From assembly GCA_015146655.1 (NCBI GenBank), contig VKHL01000003.1, positions 310,001 to 374,000 on the forward strand: DNA of 64,000 nucleotides, in the 5' to 3' direction. This stretch comes from Ochromonas danica (lineage: Eukaryota > Sar > Chrysophyceae > Chromulinales > Chromulinaceae). The position numbers and the translations under genes are program-made. Below are positions 45,939 to 54,582 of this stretch, piece after piece (position 1 is the stretch's first letter; every line of letters begins with the position of its first letter). The notes below the pieces were generated by a model. The model saw only the letters and a program-made list of their open reading frames with translations, did not search any database and was not told the origin of the DNA.

Positions 45939-46985
45939 ATGAAAGAGAGTTATAGGTTACTTTTATTAGTCTATTTGTGTATTTGTTGTTGTTGTTTAGT
46001 TCAATCTAATAAGACAATCTTAAGAAATGACTGGATATCAGGTAAGTTATATTCTCCTTTAGCTAAACGTATTGCAGAGTATTGGATGAAGAAGAATTGT
46101 TCTTCTTCTATCGTATATCATCAATTCAAGAATTGGGGTCTAGGTAGTGAGATGCATATGTGGTCTCAAGCACTTTGTAATGCTCTTCAACGAGGTGAAA
46201 CTCTTCAACAATTACCAGATCAAGTTTGGGTTTGGAATGAAAGGAAATTTTGTACTGGACGAGAACATCAACCTTTACGATGTTACTTCAACATCACTAA
46301 CCATTGTCCACCACATCATGGTAGACCTATTATCATTGACTATCGAAATGATTTAAGCAATTGTCCTAATTGGATTCCTGATGAGAAAGCTAGACAACCT
46401 TTCCGTGCTGCTGCTATGGAACTTCTCTTCTCTCATCTCTCTAATGACTTGATCCAAGAAGTTGAACTAGCAGGTAGAGCTATCTTTGGTGAGAAAGGTA
46501 TACCTCATGAGAACTTGCTAACGGTTCATATTCGATGGGGTGATAAAGCATCTGAAATGCGATTAGTGGATATTCCTACTTATATCCAAGCTTTATCAAC
46601 TTTTATCAATCAGGCATCTATTAGTGATCCACATATCTTTATTACTACAGAGAGTTCAAATGCAAGGAAGAAGTTAGAACAAGCTATTCATGATAAAGGA
46701 TTGAATTGGAAACTCTTTCATTATGAACCACCTGAAGTTGCTCAACCTGATTTAGAACGTATTCCTATTCATGTTGCTTTTGCATCAGAAGGTGCATCAG
46801 GGAAAGCTTCTATGATTGCTTTATTACTATCTCTAGAGGCAAGATACTTTGTCTTGACATCTGGTAGTAATTGGAGTCGTCTGATTAATGAGTTACGAAC
46901 TAATGTGGTTGATGCGCAATGTGGAAATTGTACACGTATGGTTGATTTACAACAAGCTTTCAAGTTTCATAATTGGCGAATTTAG
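45939..46985 (+). CDS. Secreted/Golgi fucosyltransferase-like protein
   Basis: Single exon of 348 aa. The signal peptide or anchor is YRLLLLVYLCICCCCLVQS. LLTVHIRWGDKASEMRLVDI resembles the H-(V/I)-R-x-x-D-K GDP-fucose motif of GT23/NodZ/FUT8 and related O-fucosyltransferases. The later segments IFITTESSNARKKLE and RYFVLTSGSNWSRLINELR match the second and third conserved blocks (D/E-S for nucleotide contact, then S-S/N-x-x-R...E). Several cysteines suggest luminal disulfides. Donor and acceptor are inferred only. The in-frame codon at 45930 is TTG, so ATG 45939 is used. Confidence 0.72.
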   Translation: MKESYRLLLLVYLCICCCCLVQSNKTILRNDWISGKLYSPLAKRIAEYWMKKNCSSSIVYHQFKNWGLGSEMHMWSQALCNALQRGETLQQLPDQVWVWNERKFCTGREHQPLRCYFNITNHCPPHHGRPIIIDYRNDLSNCPNWIPDEKARQPFRAAAMELLFSHLSNDLIQEVELAGRAIFGEKGIPHENLLTVHIRWGDKASEMRLVDIPTYIQALSTFINQASISDPHIFITTESSNARKKLEQAIHDKGLNWKLFHYEPPEVAQPDLERIPIHVAFASEGASGKASMIALLLSLEARYFVLTSGSNWSRLINELRTNVVDAQCGNCTRMVDLQQAFKFHNWRI

Positions 46986-47708
46986 AGTCACTAACCTAAC
47001 AAACATGATGTTGTCGTAAACCCCACGATAACACCGCTCTCTCTCTCTCCTTATTAAGCATCATTAACTCTACGTTTTGTTCTAAATTGGTTGTGATTGT
47101 TGTTGTAATGTGATCTGTGGGGATGGTTCAATATAAATTAGAATTGATCAACAAGCAGGTGCTTGCTTATAGTACATGTAATATGTACAATTTGTGTGTA
47201 CTCAGAGGTTAGAAGATTTGTTAGTTATTACATAGGTGACTATTTTGATAATTAGTTAATTCTATTGTAAGACCTAAGTAAGTGTTGAATGGTTAGTTAC
47301 ATTTTCTCTTTGTGGTTTCAAGTGACTCAGATTGCTTTCAGACTAGCTAATGTATCGGGTTTTCAGCTACGGTATGTGGATCTAACCTTTCAGATTGGAA
47401 ATATTATCGGTCGGGTAGAGCATGAGGAGTTTAAAGTGAGGTTAGACTAGGGAAATTAGAACCGGTAAGCGGGTAGGGTGAGGAAACTTTAACTTTAGGA
47501 GTAGCGCCATCATTGGTCAAATGTAAATCTGTTCTATACGATTTATAGAAGAAACGCGTTCTTTTACTGTTAACTTAACACATTGGGGCCGTAATTGCAT
47601 GGACCACAGAGAATGCCAAGAAGAGCAAAACAAAACAAAACAAAACAAGCTTTGACCAACAACAAGGTTTGACAACAAGGTACAACCTAACACTAACACA
47701 ACAAGAGA
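46986..47708. other. Spacer (723 bp) upstream of argininosuccinate lyase
   Basis: No gene was recognised. It holds a CT run near 47039-47050, a GTTAACTTAAC element at 47569-47579 and an (AAAAC) run at 47627-47648 close to the next start. Confidence 0.5.
47569..47579. promoter_or_regulatory. GTTAACTTAAC element
   Basis: This perfect copy of the recurring element lies 130 bp upstream of the argininosuccinate lyase ATG. Confidence 0.5.
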
Positions 47709-49316
47709 ATGACTGAACAACAACAACAACAACAACAACAAGACCAACAAACTACTACCTCTACTACCACTGCTGCTCCTTCTACACAGAAATTATGGGG
47801 TGGAAGATTTTCAGGTAAAACAGATCCTATTATGGAAAAATTTAATAACTCTATTGGATATGATCAAATAATGTGGAAAGAAGATTTATTTGGTAGTGAG
47901 AAATATGCTATTGCTTTATCACATTGTGGTATCTTAACAACAGAAGAAAGTCAACAAATTGTATTTGGTTTACATCAAATAGCGGAAGAATGGTCCACGG
48001 GTATTTTCCAAATTCAACCTAGTGATGAAGATATTCATACAGCAAATGAACGTCGTCTTACTGAGATTATTGGTAAATCTATAGGTGGTAAATTACATAC
48101 AGGACGTAGTCGTAATGATCAAGTTGCAACAGATCTTCGTTTATGGTTACGTTGTAAATTAGATGAATTAATAGAAGATTTAGTTGAAGTCATTCTGATT
48201 GGTTCTAGTCAAGCTGAAGAATGGATTGATGTACTTCAAGCAGGATTTACACATCTTCAACCTGCACAAGTTGTACGTTATTCACATTGGTTAATGTCTT
48301 ATATTATTCCATTATTAAGAGATTTAGAACGTTTATTACAAACAAAACAACGTGTTAATGTTTGTCCACTTGGTAGTGGTGCACTTGCTGGTCATCCTTT
48401 TGGTATTGATCGTCAATCTCTTGGTCATGAATTAGGATTTGCTGATATCTCATTAAATTCTTTAGATGCTACCTCTGATCGAGATTTTGTTGCAGAGACA
48501 TTATCATGGGCTGCACTCTTTCATGTTCATCTCTCTCAATTTGCTGAAGATGTTATTTTACTTAATCTTCAACAATGTATTACCATGTCTGAAGCTTATT
48601 GTACTGGATCATCATTAATGCCACAGAAACGAAATCCTGATGCTTTAGAGTTATTACGTGGTAAAACTGGTCGTGTTTTAGGTCATGCTACAGGGTTTCT
48701 TACAACTTTGAAAGGTTTACCAAGAGCATATAATAAAGACTTACAAGAGGACAAGGAGGCACTCTTTGATACCATGAATACCACCAAGGCATGTTTAGCC
48801 ATTCTTCGTGGAGTATTAGCAACAATGCGTCCTGTACCAGAGAAACTTAAAGCACGATTACAACCTGAAATGTTAGCAACTGATATTGCTGAATACCTTG
48901 TAAGGAAAGGTGTACCATTCCGTGAGAGTCATCATATTGCAGGAGCTGCAGTGAAACTCTCAGAAGATCGTGGTCAACCTCTTGATACTCTTAACTTACA
49001 AGACTTACAAAGTCTTCATCCAGCTTTTGAAGCAGATGTTTCTTCTCTGTGGAGTTATGAGAACAGGTAGTTTTATTATAGTATTTGTGATGTAGTCTAG
49101 AGTTGCTGAGGTTGAACTGTTGTCGCTGTTATGTGCTTTGGATGTTAAATAGTGCGGAAAGCCGAAACTCTGTGGGAGGCACTGCCAAAGCTCGTGTTTT
49201 GGAGCAAATCCAGGCTGTGCGAGCAAGGTGAGTATCTTATACAGCCTCTCCTGTACCTTACGATGTTTAACATTGTATTGGATAGGGCATTGGCTTTGGT
49301 TGGCCGAGACGCGTAG
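47709..49316 (+). CDS. ASL: Argininosuccinate lyase
   Basis: Exons are 47709-49066, 49153-49227 and 49286-49316, giving 487 aa. It cleaves argininosuccinate to arginine and fumarate. Family blocks are KLWGGRFSGKTDP, LHTGRSRNDQVATD, GFTHLQPAQ and the fumarase/aspartase signature TGSSLMPQKRNPD with its catalytic Ser. The spliced C-terminus SVGGTAKARVLEQIQAVRA matches the usual GGTA...V..QI...R end. The N-terminus adds a poly-Gln run from a CAA microsatellite, with no presequence, so a cytosolic site is likely. Exon 1 uses nearly only A/T-ending codons, while exons 2-3 use G/C-ending ones. Confidence 0.97.
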
Positions 49317-49679
49317 AAGCATAAGGGTTATCCTAGACGCTACAGAAAGCTGGATTAGGCATACAGTAGCTACATATTGATGACATTTTTGTAGTAATTT
49401 TTGCATTAAGTTGATCAATTTTCGTTAAGAGTAAAGTCCTCTATGAACACCAGTTAGTCATAGTATACAAACATAGCAATGTTATCTGCAGCCCTCCATA
49501 GATCGTTGGAGACATGTCGTTAGGAACCACACATCCTTGATAGACTCCGTTGCTGCTGTAGTTGCGCTTTGGTATTGATTCAAGGGAGGGCTTGGATTTA
49601 GGCAGCTTACGTCACTCCTCCACGATGGCCACTTTGACTCCTTGCTCATAAATTAGCAACAATTCTCCTAAGCACCCTC

Positions 49680-49721
49680 TGATAAGATGAGTTAACCTAA
49701 CCCTAACCCTCAATCTTATCA
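49680..49721. repeat. Telomere-like repeat within a 9 bp inverted repeat
   Basis: Arms TGATAAGAT (49680-49688) and ATCTTATCA (49713-49721) are perfect complements. The loop contains CCTAACCCTAACCCT (49696-49710). Confidence 0.6.
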
Positions 49722-50055
49722 AGAGGCATTTGCATGATTTACTAGATTGGAGGAGCTAATAAATGCGACAATTTTCCATTTTGGAAGTGGACATTTTAAC
49801 TGCGGAACTTCGCTGTCCCCCCCAATAGTGACAATTCCAGCAGTGTGTTTTCTGAAATCGGATGCTTTATATTGGACTCCGTTTTTCGTATGTCTCCAAT
49901 ATTCCACGATGCCGCTTTGTACGCTATCTCACACACGCTCCAATGAGCGGATCTATGAACAGTTAATAATCAAACGATGGAAGCAAAAGAATCGTAGGGA
50001 TTTCTCGTGGAAATGGAATCTTAAAGGTAGCCCAGGGAAGAAGGGTAAAAAATGA

Positions 50056-50078
50056 AAAGTAATACATTGTATTACTTT
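50056..50078. repeat. Perfect 23 bp palindrome 3' of secreted protein copy 1
   Basis: AAAGTAATACA and TGTATTACTTT flank a single T. The same palindrome lies at the matching place downstream of copies 2 and 3. Confidence 0.8.
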
Positions 50079-50303
50079 ACAAAGCCTCGCTCATCATGAC
50101 GATGTCAACATACGGGAATCCATACAGAGATGGTGCACCTTTACCGTGATCTACAGTACTTTCTAATCATTCAATTTGCTTTGCAAAAGCTGTTCACATT
50201 ATACTCAGAAATATCTAGAAATATCTGCGTTTAGAATACCTGTGACAAAATACGTTATAACACATCCTTTCAAGACATGTAGGCAAGAAGAATCTGCAGC
50301 ACT

Positions 50304-51104
50304 TTATTTCACCTCCAGGGTGTTGGGAGGAGTGATGAAAGCAATTCTTCCAGTCTGGCTGTAGACGTAGTTGCCATAGTAGATGGCAGCGAACAGCTGG
50401 CCAGTACCTGCATAAACTGCGCTATTAGAACTTGTGAAAATACCAGAGGAGGTGAACTTGAAAGTATTAGTCGCAGCACTACCATTGACGTAAGTGAGAG
50501 AGTTGGTGATGGTGGCGGTGCTTTTGAGGGTCTGGCCTATAGAGAGCTGGTAATTGCTGTCGTAAGGATAGATAGTAGAAGCTTGATTGTTGTAAGGGTA
50601 GTAATAGACAGGATAAGAGCTGGGACCAGATAAGTAACCATAAGTAGTCACTGTGGAATAGAAGAAGTAGGAAGCTGCAATAGTGATACTGTAAGGACTG
50701 GTAGTGTCGCCACTCACAGCAGAGAGCTTGGGAGTGTTGGTTCCAGTCAAAGGGTCATACGATGCGGTGTAGGCAATGATGAAGAAGTTGTTGCTGAAGA
50801 ACTTGGTGGTGGTGTCACTGGTGAATGTGGCAACGGTTTGCTTGGAGGAGTAGGAAATCAAAGAAGCCTTAATATTGGTCACATATTGGTCTGCATTACC
50901 CACTGTGAAGTTATACTTGGAATCAAAAGTGATGGCATTAGAATTCAAAGAGACGGTAGCACCCTTGTCTGTAGTGGCAGAGAAGGTGAGGTAATAGCTT
51001 TCCGCAGTATTCTTCGTCTGAAATCCATTCACGAAATAAAAGGCAATATTGGCTTGAGCAGCCACAAGGAAAGAGGCTAAGAGGGCTACAAATAAGAGCT
51101 GCAT
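50304..51104 (-). CDS. Secreted Tyr/Ser/Thr-rich, cysteine-free protein, copy 1
   Basis: Single exon of 266 aa. The N-terminus is a clear signal peptide (MQLLFVALLASFLVAAQA). The mature protein has no Cys, Trp or Met, one Arg and roughly 10 percent Tyr, with Ser, Thr and Asn abundant. Alternating polar/aromatic stretches (PVYYYPYNNQASTIYPYDS) suggest beta-rich structure. N-glycosylation sequons are present (NFT, NGS). No known domain was recognised. The composition would suit a wall, scale, adhesive or coat protein, which is speculation. It is nearly identical to copy 3. Confidence 0.85.
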   Translation of the reverse strand: MQLLFVALLASFLVAAQANIAFYFVNGFQTKNTAESYYLTFSATTDKGATVSLNSNAITFDSKYNFTVGNADQYVTNIKASLISYSSKQTVATFTSDTTTKFFSNNFFIIAYTASYDPLTGTNTPKLSAVSGDTTSPYSITIAASYFFYSTVTTYGYLSGPSSYPVYYYPYNNQASTIYPYDSNYQLSIGQTLKSTATITNSLTYVNGSAATNTFKFTSSGIFTSSNSAVYAGTGQLFAAIYYGNYVYSQTGRIAFITPPNTLEVK

Positions 51105-51178
51105 GTTTTTCCCTTTAATTCAACTCACGACAACCAGAGCGAAGGATGATGTTTGCGCCAAAAGCAGCGGCCAAAAAG

Positions 51179-51190
51179 GTTAACTTCCCA
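51179..51190. promoter_or_regulatory. GGTTAACTTCCC element upstream of secreted copy 1
   Basis: This lies 75 bp upstream of the start and is followed by TGGTTGAAGTT. The same block is kept upstream of copies 2 and 3 although the surrounding flanks have diverged. Confidence 0.55.
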
Positions 51191-51504
51191 TGGTTGAAGT
51201 TTGGCCAAGCTCACCACCGCTTGGAAACTTCTTCTGGACCGTTTAATAGATCTTTTCAAACCAGAAACCAGGAGGCGGATGGGATGAACGACAGCTTTAC
51301 TGTGGGTCTTATGCTTCTGCTTCAGCAGCCTTAGAAATGCACCTCCTCGGTAAGGCTGCTGAAGTAGAATATGCATGATTCAAGAAAGTTATAAGGTTGT
51401 TGAGGGTTTAATTTAGACATTGTTTAATCCAATGTAAGACATCTTGTATCTCAGGTTGTCACATGCTAGAAGTCATCGTGTGCACCATAGAAGAAAACAA
51501 AAGA

Positions 51505-51527
51505 AAAGTAATACATTGTATTACTTT
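51505..51527. repeat. 23 bp palindrome 3' of secreted protein copy 2
   Basis: Identical to the palindrome at 50056-50078, at the matching place in the repeat unit. Confidence 0.8.
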
Positions 51528-51739
51528 ACAAAGACTCGCTCATCATGACGGGAATCCATACAGAGATGGTGCACCTTTACCGTGATCTACAGTACTTTCT
51601 AATCATTCAATTTGCTTTGCAAAAGCTGTTCACATTATACTCAGAAATATCTAGAAATATCTGCGTTTAGAATACCTGTGACAAAATACGTTATAACACA
51701 TCCTTTCAAGACATGTAGGCAAGAAGAATCTGCAGCACT

Positions 51740-52543
51740 TTATTTCACCTCCAGGGTGTTGGGAGGAGTGATGAAAGCAATTCTTCCAGTCTGGCTGTAG
51801 ACGTAGTTGCCATAGTAGATGGCAGCGAACAGCTGGCCAGTACCTGCATAAACTGCGCTATTAGAACTTGTGAAAATACCAGAGGAGGTGAACTTGAAAG
51901 TATTAGTCGCAGCACTACCATTGACGTAAGTGAGAGAGTTGGTGATGGTGGCGGTGCTTTTGAGGGTCTGGCCTATAGAGAGCTGGTAATTGCTGTCGTA
52001 AGGATAGATAGTAGAAGCTTGATTGTTGTAAGGGTAGTAATAGACAGGATAAGAGCTGGGACCAGATAAGTAACCATAAGTAGTCACTGTGGAATAGAAG
52101 AAGTAGGAAGCTGCAATAGTGATACTGTAAGGACTGGTAGTGTCGCCACTCACAGCAGAGAGCTTGGGAGTGTTGGTTCCAGTCAAAGGGTCATACGATG
52201 CGGTGTAGGCAATGATGAAGAAGTTGTTGCTGTAGAACTTGGTGGTGGTGTCACTGGTGAATGTGGCAACGGTTTGCTTGGATGTAGGAGAAATCAAAGA
52301 AGCCTTAATATTGGTCACATATTGGTCTGCGCTACCCACTGTGAAGTTAAACTTGGAATCAAAAGGGATGGAAATAGAAGTCAAATCGACGGCAACGCCC
52401 TTGTCTGTAGTGGCAGTGAATTCGAGATAATAGCTCTCTGCGGTATTCTTCGTCTGAAATCCATTCACGAAATAAAAGGCAATGTTGTTGGCTTGAGCAG
52501 CCACAAGGAAAGAGGCTAAGAGAGCGACAAATAAGAGCTGCAT
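51740..52543 (-). CDS. Secreted Tyr/Ser/Thr-rich, cysteine-free protein, copy 2
   Basis: Single exon of 267 aa, with the same signal peptide and composition as copy 1. The first ~105 residues differ from the other copies at about 20 places (for example LEFTATTDKGVAVDLTSISI, LISPTSKQ). The remaining ~155 residues and the 3' flank are identical to copies 1 and 3. An extra Asn follows the signal peptide. This split divergence suggests partial homogenisation by gene conversion. No intron, and no known domain. Confidence 0.85.
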   Translation of the reverse strand: MQLLFVALLASFLVAAQANNIAFYFVNGFQTKNTAESYYLEFTATTDKGVAVDLTSISIPFDSKFNFTVGSADQYVTNIKASLISPTSKQTVATFTSDTTTKFYSNNFFIIAYTASYDPLTGTNTPKLSAVSGDTTSPYSITIAASYFFYSTVTTYGYLSGPSSYPVYYYPYNNQASTIYPYDSNYQLSIGQTLKSTATITNSLTYVNGSAATNTFKFTSSGIFTSSNSAVYAGTGQLFAAIYYGNYVYSQTGRIAFITPPNTLEVK

Positions 52544-52648
52544 GTTTTTCTTTTATGAATTCAACTCACAGTCAAATATCAACACAGTGGAATATCAACA
52601 CAGTGAATATGTTTGCATCGATCTTGGCGCCGGCCAGAGAGCCAGAGA

Positions 52649-52660
52649 GGTTAACTTCCC
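52649..52660. promoter_or_regulatory. GGTTAACTTCCC element upstream of secreted copy 2
   Basis: This lies 106 bp upstream of the start and is followed by CTTGAAGTT. Confidence 0.55.
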
Positions 52661-52859
52661 GTCGTGCTTGAAGTTTGACCTAGTTTGGAATCTACATTGC
52701 TCATCTATCAGAAGTTTAAATCTTCTCTTACAAAGAGGTGGATGGTATGAAGGAGAACTTTAGAGTGGATAGAATGCATTATTCAAGAATATGAGGATTA
52801 AACGTACGTATGTCACAGGTTACAAGATATCGTGCGCAACATAAAAAGGAAACAAAAGA

Positions 52860-52882
52860 AAAGTAATACATTGTATTACTTT
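52860..52882. repeat. 23 bp palindrome 3' of secreted protein copy 3
   Basis: Identical to the palindromes at 50056 and 51505. Confidence 0.8.
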
Positions 52883-53107
52883 ACAAAGCCTCGCTCATCA
52901 TGACGATGTCAACATACGGGAATCCATACAGAGATGGTGCACCTTTACCGTGATCTACAGTACTTTCTAATCATTCAATTTGCTTTGCAAAAGCTGTTCA
53001 CATTATACTCAGAAATATCTAGAAATATCTGCGTTTAGAATACCTGTGACAAAATACGTTATAACACATCCTTTCAAGACATGTAGGCAAGAAGAATCTG
53101 CAGCACT

Positions 53108-53908
53108 TTATTTCACCTCCAGGGTGTTGGGAGGAGTGATGAAAGCAATTCTTCCAGTCTGGCTGTAGACGTAGTTGCCATAGTAGATGGCAGCGAACAG
53201 CTGGCCAGTACCTGCATAAACTGCGCTATTAGAACTTGTGAAAATACCAGAGGAGGTGAACTTGAAAGTATTAGTCGCAGCACTACCATTGACGTAAGTG
53301 AGAGAGTTGGTGATGGTGGCGGTGCTTTTGAGGGTCTGGCCTATAGAGAGCTGGTAATTGCTGTCGTAAGGATAGATAGTAGAAGCTTGATTGTTGTAAG
53401 GGTAGTAATAGACAGGATAAGAGCTGGGACCAGATAAGTAACCATAAGTAGTCACTGTGGAATAGAAGAAGTAGGAAGCTGCAATAGTGATACTGTAAGG
53501 ACTGGTAGTGTCGCCACTCACAGCAGAGAGCTTGGGAGTGTTGGTTCCAGTCAAAGGGTCATACGATGCGGTGTAGGCAATGATGAAGAAGTTGTTGCTG
53601 AAGAACTTGGTGGTGGTGTCACTGGTGAATGTGGCAACGGTTTGCTTGGAGGAGTAGGAAATCAAAGAAGCCTTAATATTGGTCACATATTGGTCCGCAT
53701 TACCCACTGTGAAGTTATACTTGGAATCAAAAGTGATGGCATTGGAACTCAAAGAGACGGCAGCACCCTTGTCTGTAGTGGCAGACAAGGTGAGGTAATA
53801 GCTTTCCGCAGTATTCTTCGTCTGAAATCCATTCACGAAATGAAAGGCAATATTGGCCTGAGCAGCCACAAGGAAAGAGGCTAAGAGGGCAACAAATAAG
53901 AGCTGCAT
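53108..53908 (-). CDS. Secreted Tyr/Ser/Thr-rich, cysteine-free protein, copy 3
   Basis: Single exon of 266 aa. It differs from copy 1 at only a few residues near the N-terminus (FHFVNG for FYFVNG, TLSATT for TFSATT, GAAVSLSS for GATVSLNS). Its C-terminal half is identical to copies 1 and 2. It has a signal peptide, no cysteine and high Tyr. It is the outermost gene of a head-to-tail array with ~1.4 kb spacing, all on the minus strand. Confidence 0.85.
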   Translation of the reverse strand: MQLLFVALLASFLVAAQANIAFHFVNGFQTKNTAESYYLTLSATTDKGAAVSLSSNAITFDSKYNFTVGNADQYVTNIKASLISYSSKQTVATFTSDTTTKFFSNNFFIIAYTASYDPLTGTNTPKLSAVSGDTTSPYSITIAASYFFYSTVTTYGYLSGPSSYPVYYYPYNNQASTIYPYDSNYQLSIGQTLKSTATITNSLTYVNGSAATNTFKFTSSGIFTSSNSAVYAGTGQLFAAIYYGNYVYSQTGRIAFITPPNTLEVK

Positions 53909-54582
53909 GTTTTTCTTTTATGAATTCAACTCACAGTCAAATATCAACACAGTCTTCAAGTGAGGAAGAATTGTGTTGATGATGATGAATCTTTCCGACA
54001 AAGCAGTGGTCAGCAGAAAGGTTAACTTCCCACGGTTGAAGTTATGCCGTTGCCTGGAAACTTCTTCTAAAGTTATCCATCAGAAGTGCAAATCTTCTAT
54101 ATGTACGTAACTGGGAGGTGGGTGGAATGAAATGACAGTTTTAAAGTGCTTAGTAGTATGCATGATTATGGAACGTTATAAGGTTGAGATGGTTTGACGT
54201 ACGCGTTGTTCATCACAAAACATCACGGATTTGAATTCATACATCACAGGTTGCTACATCTTAGAAGTCATCGTACACACCATAAGAGTCATAACAAATG
54301 AAAGTTGAATATAGCTTTGTTGAATATATAAACACTGTATAGCTTTGTTGTGTCATTTCCACCCAGTTTCTTAGTTGTGAGCATGCATGCCCACACAACA
54401 TACGCAACACGCAACACAACATTTGCAATTCTATAAGGCATATTTCTTGAGTTTCAAGTCATGTTTTGTGTAGTTATCGTGGTGGCCTTTGTCTCAGCGC
54501 AGCGATTGATTTCACCAATCTCTCTTTATACATTCTTTCTTCTTTACTTCTTCTATTGTCCTTTCTCATCTTCTTCATCATC
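53909..54582. promoter_or_regulatory. Divergent spacer (674 bp)
   Basis: This lies between secreted copy 3 and the Crooked-neck gene. It holds the GGTTAACTTCCC element at 54020-54031 and a short direct repeat TATAGCTTTGTTG (near 54311 and 54338). Nothing else was recognised. Confidence 0.5.
54020..54031. promoter_or_regulatory. GGTTAACTTCCC element upstream of secreted copy 3
   Basis: This lies 112 bp upstream of the start and is followed by ACGGTTGAAGTT. Confidence 0.55.

Larger units (their letters stand above)
49317..50303. other. Spacer (987 bp), no supported gene
   Basis: It includes a telomere-like run inside an inverted repeat (49680-49721) and the conserved 3' palindrome of the first secreted-protein gene (50056-50078). 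Short overlapping ORFs around 49719-50055 have no domain or splice support. Confidence 0.55.

Noticed and set aside
49719-50055. Overlapping ORFs of 62 and 102 codons as possible small genes or transposon remnant
   Set aside because: No recognisable domain, splice signal or repeat ends. Overlap on opposite strands and atypical composition make them chance frames.
54466-54582. 39-residue hydrophobic N-terminal extension of the Crooked-neck protein
   Set aside because: The conserved N-terminus begins at MSKGPVKNRAPAPIQ (54583). A nuclear splicing factor would not carry a membrane leader.
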